This document shows, piece after piece, positions 15,001 to 27,000 of a stretch of DNA of 64,000 nt. The stretch comes from Lentisphaerota bacterium (GTDB lineage Bacteria > Verrucomicrobiota > Lentisphaeria > Oligosphaerales > JABHEG01). The stretch covers positions 1 through 64,000 of the forward strand of contig JABHEG010000280.1 in NCBI GenBank assembly GCA_018676675.1. Reading direction: 5' to 3'. A model generated the notes under the pieces. The model searched no databases, was not told the DNA's origin, and worked only from the letters and a program-made list of their open reading frames with translations. Position 1 is the stretch's first letter; each line of letters starts with the position of its first letter. A program made the position numbers and the translations under genes.

Positions 15001-18000
15001 AGTAGATGAGCTCCCAGTGGTCGGGCAAGGTGTCGCCGTCGGAATCGGCGGTGAGATAGTCGAAGGTCTCGTCATCGATCGAGTCTGTCTCAATGATGAG
15101 GATGTCGGCGCCGCCGTTGAGTACGGCAGTGCGCTGGCGCGGCTGGGCGGTATTGTGCATGAGCAGCCGGCCGTAGTTGCCCGAGGAGCTTGCGAAGTCC
15201 TCCGCACCCTTGGGTGTCTCGTGCGTCTTGGCGCCTTCGTACTGATCGTCATCGAAACGGTAGTAGGTCTCGAGTGTGTGGGTATCGATTTCATGACGCG
15301 CGAGGGTACCGATGGCGCCCTGCGGCCCGCCTGGGCTCCAGGTCGTCAACAGCTGGCCCTGGCTGCGGATTGAGTCCCAGACGCGGACTTCGTCAATACG
15401 GCCGGTGACGGATGAGCCGTTGTAACCAATGAAGAACGGCCCGCTGGCATACTCGGCGGCCCCGGCGGCGGCCGGGTACCCCTCCCTGGTGATGTCCCCG
15501 TCGTTCATGGTGTACATGATCAGCTCGTTCTGAGCGGAGTTCCAGTCAAAGGTGACCGCGATGTGGGTCCATTCGTCGGCAACCAGCGTGTCGCCACTCA
15601 TTGCCTGTGACCGGGTCACGTCACCACTATCTCTGTACTGGAAGGTCGGCACGCCGTTTACCAACAGCAGTGCGAAGTCGAGCTGGCCCGAAGCGGACTC
15701 CTTACGCAGGATAGTCTTGGTGCCCGTGACACCGGTGGCATCGGGCTTGACCCACGCCTGGAGGCCGAGGCGGTTGTTGCCGTCACGGGAGAGGTCCGGA
15801 CCGACTTCAGCCCGGGCATAGTCAGCGACGTCGGCCAGGACGAGCACGCCGTTGCGGCTCATGACCGGATACCCTTCGATGGTCGGGTAGTGGAAGGGCG
15901 TGTTGATGGTGCTGACGAGAGGTCCGTCGAGGGAGTCGCTGGGGTTGGTTCCGTTCAGACGTTCGACATCGTCAGTGACGCCGTCATCATCGGTGTCGGC
16001 ATCGTTGGGATCGCTGATCGCCACGGTCGTGGTCCGGCCGCCAACCAGTGCCCCGCCCTGCTCCTCGATATTGGTCAGGCCGTCGTTGTCAGGATCGCCG
16101 CTGAGGTCGGATGGGCTGTTGACCACAGGCGACGTTCCAGCCAGGTACTCGAACCAGTCCGAGAGGCCGTCACCGTCAGCGTCGGTCAAGGTGTACAGAG
16201 GCGTGAAGGTCGTGGCGCTGCTGGCCGTTGGAGGCGTGACTTCGGCGACGTTGAGCGCCCCAAAGAACTGATACTCCCAGAAATCGGCGATGGTGTCGCC
16301 ATCGACGTCGGTCAGACTGTCGGAAACGGGTGACGCATCCGCGGTCAGGTTCGAGAACGTGGCCCCGGCAGACATGATCCCGGCGTTGGCCCAGTCGTTC
16401 AGCCAGTCTTCTGCGAGGGTGGAGACGAAGTCCTGCGTTCCCGCGGGATCCGCGGCGGCCTGGCCGTCATCGAATCGGAAGTAGGCGACGAGGCCGGCTT
16501 CGTTGCCGATCAAGGTGCGGCTCATGGCGTCGGAGAGGTCGTCCTCATCCCTGGGTTGGGCCCAGACGCGGAGCTCGTCGATGAGCCCGGTGAAACCATT
16601 GCCGATGAGGGTCTGAACCGGGCCGACGCCGTTGCTGGCCGGGAGCGTGATTCCGCTCTGGGCAGCGGCAGCGACTTCCTCGCTGTTGACGTAGAGGCGG
16701 AGGGTCATATCAGCGGAACTGAAGCTGGCAGCGACATGGGTCCACGTGCCATCGGTTGCGATCGTCGCACCTGCCGCGCTGGTGACGGTGGCGCCGCCCG
16801 TATCCGTGAATTGGGCTTTGAGCTGACCGCCGTCGAAGAAGAGGCGCATGTTGTAGGCGCCGGCCGCGAGGCTGCGCGCGAAGACATCGCCGGCAGCGGC
16901 GGTGGGCTGTATCCAGGCTTCAACGGTCCAGGCATTGCCCAGGGCAAAGCGGCTCGAGAGCGGCAGTTCGACGGAGGCGGATCCGTTGAGGGAGAGCGCG
17001 CGATACTGCATCGGGCTCAGAGCCGAACCTGCGAGGGTGTTGTTGGCGGCTTCGACGTTGTCGGCTGTGCCGTCATCATCGGTGTCGACGAAGCGCGGAT
17101 CGGGGCCGGGTACGCCGCTGGCGGCAAGAGCTGCTTCCGCCGCGTTGGCGAGGGTATCGCCATCGAAGTCTTCGTCGCCATCGGCGATTCCATCGTTGTC
17201 GGAATCGGCACGCGCGGGATTGGTCCGGCAGTAGTACTCATAGAGGTTGGTGAGACCGTCATTGTCGCCATCGGCGCCGGCGGCAAGATTGCCGACGAGG
17301 GCTTCCCACCAGTCAGGCATTTGGTCGTTGTCGGCGTCATCGATGCCGCGGATCGCAGCTGCGTCGACTGAAGTCACCCATACGGCTGTAGCCGGTCCAC
17401 CGGCAGGATCCGGGTTTACGGCATAATCCCAGGCGACCAGGTCGTAAAGGTCTGCATCGTCCTGCGGGTTGGGTTGCGCGAAGTCCTCGATCGTGAGACC
17501 AGCATCATCGAAGCGGTAGTAGGCAAGCAGGTTTCCGGTCCCGGTCTCGATGACCGTGTCTCGGGCAGCCTCGATCTGGGCACGGGTGCGGGCCGTGCTC
17601 CACACACGGACTTCGTCCAGCAGGCCTTCGGCCAGGCGGCGAGCGCCACCGGCGCCACCGACATAAAGCACGCCGTTGCCGCTGATCGGCTCGGAGTCGC
17701 CGGTCGCAACCGCAACTTCGATCACGCCGTCGATGACGAGAGTGAGGCTGTCAGTGGTCGGATCCCAGACGCCGGCAACGTGGTGCCAGGCATCGGCGGC
17801 AAAGGCTGCTGCCGCGCTCGCGCTGTCACCGGCGGTGTGCGCCACACCGCCAACCGTGTCGAATGTGGCATAAGGCAGTCCGTTGTTCAGGCCGATTTCC
17901 ATGGCCGTCTGTCCACTGACCTGGTAAGAGAGAATGGCTCCGGTGGCGTTTGCCGTTGCGGGCTTAACCCAGGACTCAAGCGTCCAGGCCGCGCCGTTGC

Positions 18001-21000
18001 GGGCGAAGCGTCCGCTCATGGGAACGCGGATTCCGTCAGCATAGGTGACGTCATCGATCTGGTCCAGATCCAGACTCAGCCCGGGGAGTTCGGTGTAAGC
18101 GCCGCCAACGGCGGTCGGGTCGAAGCGGCCCATGCTGTAGAGCGGATTGGTGACGTAACGGATGTCGGCGTTCACGCCGTCGCCCGTGTTCGGGTCACCG
18201 GCGAGCTCGTCGGAATCGTCAATGCCGTCATCATCAGTGTCCGCGAGAACGGGATCGGTTCCGTTCTGGAGTTCTTCGAGGTTGCTGAGGCCGTCGCCGT
18301 CGCCGTCCGCACCGAGTTGGGCAGGGGTCTGATCCGTGCGCGGATCCCAACCGAGGTAGAACTCGTAGCGATCAGTCATGCCGTCGCCGTCATTGTCAGA
18401 CTCTGCAGTGGCAACATTCGTGACGCCGAAATGGAGCAATTCCCATAGATCGGCGATGCCATCGTTATCAGCATCGGTGCCGAGGTAGGTGAAGGCTTCA
18501 TCGCCCACGGAGAGGGCGGCCGTTCCGGCAAACACAGCTCCACCGCGCAACGTGGCGGCGAACGGGGCATTGGCAACCGCGTTGGCCACACTGTTGAACG
18601 GCTGAGTGAAGTCCTCAGCACCGGCAGGTGTGGTCGCGTCCTGAGTGTCGTCAAAGCGGAAGTAGCGGCGCATGTTTCCGGCGATGGTCGTGAGCGGGAG
18701 ACCACGACTGTTGATGACCTGCGTCTGGGTACGGTCAACGTTCCAGACTCGGACCTCGTCGACCTGCATGGGCAGCCATTCGGCCGTGTCGGAGCTGCCG
18801 ATATAGAGGGCGCCGTTGGTACCGTCGACGCCGCTCTGTGCGTCGGCTTCCTGCACGTATTCGCTGTCGTCCAAGGCGACGTAAGCCTGTACGCGGAGGA
18901 CATAGTCGGACGGTGCGGCCACGAGCTGAAGCGACGCAGCGACGTGCACCCAACCAAGGTCATCAGAAACGACCAAGTCGTTGAGGGTAAGACTCTTAGA
19001 CGAACCCGTTACGGTGCGATAGGCGACGGTCAGCTTGCCATCAGCATTGAGATAAAGGACGAAGTCCGGGGTTCCGCCGTCAACGTTCTGACTTTCCAGA
19101 ATGCGACCGACATTGTCGGTGTCACTGCTGAGCTTGATCCAGGCTTCGACGGCCATCTCGCCGGTGACGAGGGTGTTGGCATTTGGCATGACCCGCGCGT
19201 GAGCCGTGTTGGCGGCCGTCAGGTCGAGCACGTAGGTCTTAAGCGGATCGAGACTGTCGATTGGATCGCTGCCCTGGGTGACCTCGATGCCATCGGCGAG
19301 TCCGTCATCGTCCGTGTCAGCGTCGCCGGGATTGGTCGTACCTTCACTGGCGTTGACAAGCCCGTCAGCGTCGCTGTCTTCCTGATCGTCCGAAGTCCCG
19401 TCGAGGTCAGTGTCAACGACCGTCGGGTCGGTGCCGGCCAAGTACTCAGAAAGGTCGCTGAGGAGGTCCGCATCGCTGTTGGTCGTGTTGTCAGCCGCCG
19501 TGGTGTTACCAAAGAACTGCAGCTCCCAGATATCGGCGATTCCGTCGTCGTCACCGTCCACCGGGAAGGGTGAGAGCGGGGTGGTTGCAGAGACGTCGAC
19601 GATGGTCGCTGCGCCCTGGATTGCGGCGGCGTTGGCCCAGCCGGTGAGCCAGTCCTGAGCATAGCTCCAGGTGAAGTCTTCGATGGAGTGCGTACCGGTG
19701 TGGTCACTGTCATCGAAGCGGTAGTAGGCCACGAGGTTACCGTCGTTACCGACGAGGGAGACATCCTTGCTGGCGAGGATCTCGGTGGCTGTACGCGCCA
19801 CACCCCAGATGCGAACTTCATCTACAAGGCCGCTGTAGTTGCGGCCCACTGCTGTAACGGCGGGGCCGTCACCGATGGTCCGTACGGGCAGTGTCACGAC
19901 CGGGACGTTGGTGGCTCCCGGCGTTGTCGTGTCGGTGTCATCAACGCCATTGACGAAAACGCGGAGGGACAGGTTGGCGGGGTCGAAGACGGCTGCGACA
20001 TGAGTCCAGGGAGCTGTCGCGCCCTCGGCGATTGTGGCGGTCGAGGTGGCCTTCCGGATGCTGCCGGCCGTATCGGTGAAGGCAACGACGAGGTGATCTG
20101 TGGCATCGAGATACAGGCGGTAGTTATAACGCGCGCCGCTCTCGAGCTCGCGAACGATGATCTCACGCTCGGTGTTGCCGTCGTCCGGCAGGATCCAGGC
20201 TTCGAGGGTGAACTGCCCCAGGGCAAAGCGACTGTCGGCCGGAAGCAGGACGCTGCCGGTGGTGACGGCCAGGGCGCGCTGGGTGAAGGGACTCAGACTG
20301 CTTGTCCCTATTGTGCTCGCGAGGACTTCTGCAGTGTCAGCGGTTCCGTCGTCGTCAGTGTCACTTGAGCGGGGGTCTGTTCCGTAGCGTTGCTCGAGAC
20401 CGTTGACGAGACCGTCGTTGTCGAAATCTTCCTGATCGTCAGGCGTGCCATCGCCATCGGTGTCGGCGCTGTTCGGGTTGGTGCGGCAGTAGTACTCGTA
20501 GAGGTTTCCGAGACCATCGCCATCGGTATCCGCGGTTGCGTTGACAGGGGGCTGGTTGAACTCGATGATGTAGCCGTCGGTGTCGCCCGTTCCATCCGCG
20601 TTGGTCAGATCATTCCAGAAACCTGGAATGAGCCCGAAGGGATTGGTGTTACCACGCCCCACGATCTGGACATAGTCCTCAGTTGCGTATGGCGGGTTGC
20701 CCCAGACGCCGTCGTTGGGCTCAATGCTGCGCCCGTTTGACCAGTTGGTGTAGCCCGCTGAGAAGGGCGTGCCATCGACCCAGACGAAGGTTCCTTCGAC
20801 CGTCTCGTCAGATCCACCTACCCATGCACCCTCACTGGTGGCGAGCATGCTGTCGGTGATGTAGGCGTTCTCTTCAGCATCGTTAATGATGACGAGATAG
20901 CCCCCGGCCAATTGGGCTGCCGCCGTGGCTTCAGTCCAAGTTGCCGGTGGATTGACGACGTACTGGTAGTAGTGGCCGGCGAAAGCGGTGAAGGTCGGGT

Positions 21001-24000
21001 CGGCGGTGTCATACAGATTCGCCCACCAATCGGGGATGGCGTTCGGGGTCTCGGTGCGCACCGGTGCAGCGGCGCCGGCAGAGGCCCAATCGGCCGTCCC
21101 GTCGCTGTCGGTGTCGGCTGCGGCGTCCGCATCATATCCGGTGGTACCGATCGCATAGTCGGCGGCTTCAGGCCGCGGATTGGCGTGGGTGAAGTCTTCA
21201 ATGGTTGCGCCGCCATCATCGAAACGATAGTAAGCGAGGAGTCCGCCGCTCTGATTGTCGAGGATCGTGTCCTTCTGGACATCCGTCTGGGTGAGGGCTC
21301 TGGCGTAACCCCAAACACGGACTTCGTCGAGGAGACCGACATCGAGACGGTCATCGACCTGGCCCGTCGTCCCTTTGCCACCGATGTAGAGGGTTCCGGC
21401 ATCGGTCAGGAGAACGTCGGTAGCCGGCACTGCCGTGGCGAACTCGAGCAGCCCATCGACGTAGAGTTTCACTTCCAGGTTCTCGGTATCCCAGACGGCA
21501 GCGACGTGACGCCAGGCGGTGTCACCGGCGAACGCGGTTGCGCCATCGGTGTCGCCTCCGGCCTCATAGACGGCCGTGGCGGTTTCCACGCGGGCGTACG
21601 GGCGTCCACCATCCTCCAAACCGAGTTCGAGAGCGGACTTTGTGCCGACTCTGTAGGACAGGATAGCGCCGTTGAGGTCAGCTGCGTTGGCGTAGACCCA
21701 TGCCTCAACCGACAGGGAACCGCCGTCACGGTCGAAACGTCCACTACGCGGGACGGCGATGCCCTCTTGGTCAGCGTCGACCTTGCTCAGATCCAGGCTC
21801 CGTGCCGGGGTGAAGCGGAAACGGCCGAGGGCATCGGTGAGTACGGGATCAAAGTGGGCCATCGAGTAATTCGGATTGGTGATGTACTGCGCGTCATCGG
21901 CAGCGGTATCGGCGGGGTCACCGATGAGTTCGTCGCCGTCCTCGATCCCGTCATCATCAGTGTCGACGTTGCCCGGATTGGTTCCGGCCTGCTGTTCCTG
22001 GAGGTTGGTGAGTTCATCGCCATCCGCATCGGTACCAAGTTGGGCGACCGTGTTGAGGGCAATCGGATCCCAGCCCAGGCGGTATTCGTAGTAGTCATTC
22101 ATACCGTCGCCATCGGTGTCGGAGTAGCCATCAACCGAGACGCCCGGGGCGTCGGTTGCGGTGGTGGTGTTCCCAAAGTGGCTCAGTTCCCAGAAGTCCG
22201 GGATGCTGTCTGCATCGACATCGGCCGAGAAGTATGTGAAGGTCTCATCGCCTTCCTTGGCGGAGGGCACTGCCACGAAGGCTGCGCCGGTCTGCAGGGC
22301 GCCGACATGCTGGGCAAGCCGTGCATCGAGAACCGTCGCGAAGGCGTGGGTGAGATCCTCTGCCCCGCCGTCGGTCTGGGCATCGTCGAAACGGTAGTAG
22401 GCGGCCAGGTTTCCGAAGTCGGCGTCAGCAGGCGTGAAGGGAAGGTCCCTGGCGCCGCGGATCTCGTCCCCGGAACGGGTCGTGTTCCAGACACGGACAT
22501 CGTCGATCGTCATCGGCAGGTAATCGGCACCGGTGTTACCGACATTGAGGGTTCCGCCGCTGGTCGTATCAACGGCGCCCAAGATGCGGTCGGAGGCCAC
22601 GTATTCGGCCCCGTCCGCGTACGCGTACAGGGCTGTTGCCGCGTAGTCCGTATCGGCTGTATCGGCCTGGACAGTTGCGGCGACATGGACCCAGCCGTGG
22701 GCGCTGGTGATCTGAAGGCCTTCAAGAGCGGCCGTCTTGGTCGCACCATCCACGGCTCGGTAGTCAAAACGGAGTTCGCCGTTGACGAGGTAGAGGGCGT
22801 AGTCGTCCGCGCCGCCTTCGGGATCCTGTTTCTCGAGGATGATGCCGTCATCATCGGCGGAGCTGAGCTTGATCCACGCCTCGACCGTGAAGGCCGTGGG
22901 CAGCGGATTGGCATCGGTGACCGTGACGTACGCGTCGTTGGTGGTAAGATCCATCGCGTAGTTTTTGAGGGGATCGAGACTGTTGAGCGGATTGGTCCGG
23001 CCATTGGGAATGAAGGTGCTTGCCCCATTGTCCGCGCCGGTGACTTCCTCACCGTCGTAAAGACCGTCGTCGTCTGTGTCATTGTCGCCCGGATCGGTGG
23101 TGGCGGTCTGCTCCTCGAGGTTGGTCAAGCCGTCGTTATCACTGTCGCCTTGGGCATCCTCGTTGCTGGCCACGTTCGGGTTCGTACCCGCGTAGTACTC
23201 GTAGAGGTTCTGGAGGCCATCGCCGTCCTCATCCGCGTTGGGGTTGCCAACGTTTGTGAACTGTGCTTCCCAGTAGTCGGGCATGCCGTCGAAGTCGGTA
23301 TCGGTGTAGAGGTCGGATACCGCGGACGCAAGAGCAGCCGTCGTCAGCTGAGCGTCGCCGGCGAGGGTACCTGCGTTGAGCCAATCGTTCTCCCAGTCAG
23401 TCGGGAAGCTGTAGGTCGTGTTATTGACCGACTCTTGGGCGGACGTCCCGCCGTCATCGAACCGGAAGTAGGAAACGAGGTTTATCTCGCTGCCGATGAG
23501 GGTGTCGTCCATGGCGTTCGCGAGTTGGGCCTCGCTGCGGAGTGCGCGCCAGATGCGGATCTCATCGATGGCGCCGGTGAAGGCGTTCTCTATGAGGCGG
23601 GTTGTCCCGTTAAAGCCCGCGCCGATGAGGGTCTTGACCGGGCCGGAACCGTTGACGGTCGGGATGTAGTTGCTGGCGGACGGCGTGCCGCTGGCTTGAC
23701 CATTGACGTACACGCGAACCGTGCGGTCGGATGCGCGGTACACCGCGGCCACGTGAGTCCAGACGTTGGCAGCGATGGCCCCTGCGGTGCTGCTGGCGGT
23801 GACAGCTGTTCCGGAAGCGGCATCGTGGAACTCGCCCTTGAGAACGCCATTGTCGAGGTACAGGCGGTAGTTGGACCGGCCGATTCCGGCGACGCGGTTG
23901 ATGACATCCCCGCTGGTGACGGTCGTGGGCAGGATCCAAGCCTCGATGGTCCAGTTGCCACTGAGCTCAAAACGACGCGTGAGCGGCAGCTCGAGGTAAT

Positions 24001-27000
24001 CGCCGGTCCCGTCGAGGACGAGGGCGCGGTAGTTGAGGGGGCTGAGGGCACTGGTCGGAGACGTTCCCGCAGCGACCTCGGCGGCATCGGAGATACCATC
24101 GTCATCCGTGTCCGCCAGGCGCGGATCGGTGCTGAAGTTCTGTTCCTGAGCGTTGGTCAGCCCGTCTCCATCGAAGTCTTCCTGGCCGTCATTGACGCCG
24201 TTATTCTGGGTGTCGTTGTCGAACGGGTTGGTGTCGCACCAGAGCTCGTAGAGGTGATTCAGTCCATCGCCATCGGGATCGGACGCGGGGTTCAGGCCGG
24301 TCTCGTTGAGGTAACCGGTGTAGAGGTGTTCCCACCAGTCCGCGAGCTCGTCGCCATCGGTATCATCGAAGCCGATCAGATGCTTGGCAATGATACTGTC
24401 GTCAACGGTGCCATCGGGCTCGTTATCGAGGGTGTCGGTGACATCGTTTTCAGGTTGGGTAACGGTCTCGAAGAGACGTCGGTAAGTAACAACGATATTA
24501 CCGGCCAGGGTGGCCACTGTCTGGAGAATACCGTCAGGCCCGGGAAGGATGCGGTCATGGCCATTCGGGGGAACTGGGTCGTGGACATCATCGCCGCCGA
24601 GATCGTTCGTATCAACGCTGCCATCATCCGCGATCAGAGCGGCGTTTTCACCAAAGGTGACTGCGCGATCCGTTGCAGCGATGGATGCGGCTGAATCGAG
24701 GACGCCGTTCGGGCCGGGGAGGATGCGGATCGGCAACAGAACGGCGTTGTCGGTCGAGCGCAGAAGAGCCGCAGCCAGCACATCGTCACCCATAACGGGC
24801 GTCTCAAGGGTGGCATCGAGCGGATCTGTGTTTGGATCGTATCCGGCGACCACTTCATTGGTCGGGATGATGAACATCGTGTCGCCATCGGCGACGGTCG
24901 CGGGGATGATGTAGTCATCAACGACGCCGTCGTTGTCATTGTCGATGCCGTCGGTGTCGAACCCTGCCGCTTCGGGCTGGGCGACTCCGGGCACGGTGAC
25001 CCAGTCTGCGTGGTTATCATTGTCATCGTCCCAGACGGCCGGATAAGGATCATCGGCGAGGGAAGGATCACCGGCGTCAATGGCGTAATCATCATCACCC
25101 ATCATCGGGACCCAGGAGGGGCTTTCGAGATGAGCGCCGAAGTCCTCGATCGCGAGGCCGCCATCGTCGAAGCGCAGGTAGGAAAGTAGGTTCGCGGAAC
25201 CTTCCTGTACGAGGAGGTCCTTGTTGAGATCAATCTCGTTCTGGGTGCGCACGAGATTCCAGTAGCGGGTTTCATCCAAGTGGCCATCGGTGAAGTTGGC
25301 GCCGATGGTGAGGGTGCCAGCCGTTCCAGCCGGGGGTTCCACACTGACTTGCGCGTACTTGCGGACGCCGTTGACGTAGAGTTGCAGGCTGAAGCTGCTC
25401 AGGTCCCAGACACCGGCCAGATGGGTCCACTCAGCGGTCGGGATAGCAGCGACAAAGGCGTTCCCGCCAGCCTTGTACTCGACCCCGCCGACGGTCTCAA
25501 ACCGAACGTAAGGGACAAAGCTGTCAATACCGAGTTCGAGGGCCGTGCGCGTGCCGCTGATGGTACTCGCTGAATAGGTGAACAGGGCACCGGTCCCGTC
25601 CGTTCCCGGGCGAATCCATCCTTCGACGGTCCAGGAGCCTGAGTCCGAGGCGAACCGATCGGAGAACGGGACGCTGAGCCCTACCGTGGGGACCTTCCCA
25701 AGGATGAGGGAACGCTCGGCCGTGACTTGACTGCTCATGGAGTAGTTCGGGTTACGGGGGTCAAGCTCCAGCGAATCGATAATACCGTCATCGTCGGTGT
25801 CACGGTCGCCGGGGTTGGTGCCGTGGAGGGTGACCTCGTCGTAGTCGGAGAGTCCGTCACCATCTGAGTCGATGAGCAAGGGGCTGCTGCCTGCATTGTA
25901 CTCCTGGAGGTTGGTCAGACCATCGGAATCCGGGTCATCACCGGGGCCATAGGTGGTGATGTCACCGAAGTACTGAATCTCCCATTTGTCGGGGAGGCCA
26001 TCGTTGTCATCGTCGGTCTGGCGAAGCTCGAAGATCCGGATCGGCGCCGCGTTCGGCTGGGCGTTGTTTACGGGGTTGGCAGTGTCGGTGATCTGGTCGG
26101 TTCCGGCAGCAACCACATTGATGGTTGCGGTGTCCGCGTCCCAGTTGCCACCAGTTGTTGCGGCTGAGAAGGTTACAGTCATAGTGTCTGTATCGAATTC
26201 GTAGACGGTGACGCCTCCATCCGGCAGGAAGATCTGGGTGCCAAGAGAGCGGATATCAAAGAGCGGATTGAGGGTGGCAGCATCGACGGTTGCGTTGACG
26301 AGACTCTCGCTGAAGGTCACGTCGACTACGGCGCTGGTGGGGATGTTCCCGCCGACCAGGTAAGCCGTTGCGGTCTGCGTGGCAAAGGTGATCACGGGCG
26401 CGGCGGCGTCAACGACGGAGACGTCCCCGGCGACGAGATCACGAAGCGCGTTGCTGCTCTGGTTCTGAATCAACTGGGCAGGATCAATGCTCCCCTGAGC
26501 ATACTCCAGGGTCGTGGGGCCTGTGCCTCCGGCATCGTTGGAGAGTGTGAGAGTGATGATCCGCTCGGACCCGATCAGGCCGGCGTCGACTTCAGTTACA
26601 GTCAGCACGCGAGCGTTCTGCGTGTCGGTGACCGTGAAAGCGGAGATAAGCGTCGTGGTGTCGCTGTCAATGACGCTGAGATCCATGTCGGCGGTCATCA
26701 TGATCCGGTCAAGGAAACCGTTGGCATCGTCATCGTAGGCCGTAACCGTGAGAATCGAAGGATAGTCGATACCCAGGTTGCGGATGACGGCGCCGTAGAG
26801 GGTGGCTCGTGCCGGGTTGCGTGCCGTACCTGCCGTATCGAAGTCCGACACGACGTCAGTGGCGGTCCAGATCGTGGGCGCGCCGTTCCAGGGATAGACG
26901 AACCGCGGGATAGCCGGCAGCATGTTGCCTGCATCACCGGTGGCGGCCCCAAAGCGGGTGATCGTCTCACGCGCTGTATCCAAAGCGAAGAGGAAGTTGC

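Larger units (their letters stand above)
1..26015 (-). repeat. Tandem array of about 22 LamG + thrombospondin-type-3 modules
   Basis: Each module has a LamG/concanavalin A-like domain (SxTVEAWV or similar, then ILRK, WTHVAA, L.LYVDG, IDEVRIWN, a linker near AYYRFDDGG.T.EDF) followed by TSP3 calcium loops (DTDGDGMPDWWE, LYEYLLGWDP, DTDDDGxxDGxE). The FDDG-type marker occurs near 617, 1618, 2655, 3640, 4757, 6070, 7275, 8415, 9515, 10425, 12055, 13115, 14135, 15255, 16475, 17510, 18655, 19715, 21220, 22390, 23460 and 25165, a period of about 1.0-1.2 kb. Some copies are degenerate (DYQLTDGG near 10430, VIRFDD near 6070). TSP3 loops bind many calcium ions and stiffen the chain. LamG domains commonly bind carbohydrate or matrix protein. 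The array continues past the left edge, which cuts a LamG domain. Confidence 0.9.

Noticed and set aside
20912..24694. A plus-strand open frame of 1,260 codons
   Set aside because: Same antisense register and composition as the other shadows. It overlaps the clear C-type lectin and LamG domains on the minus strand.
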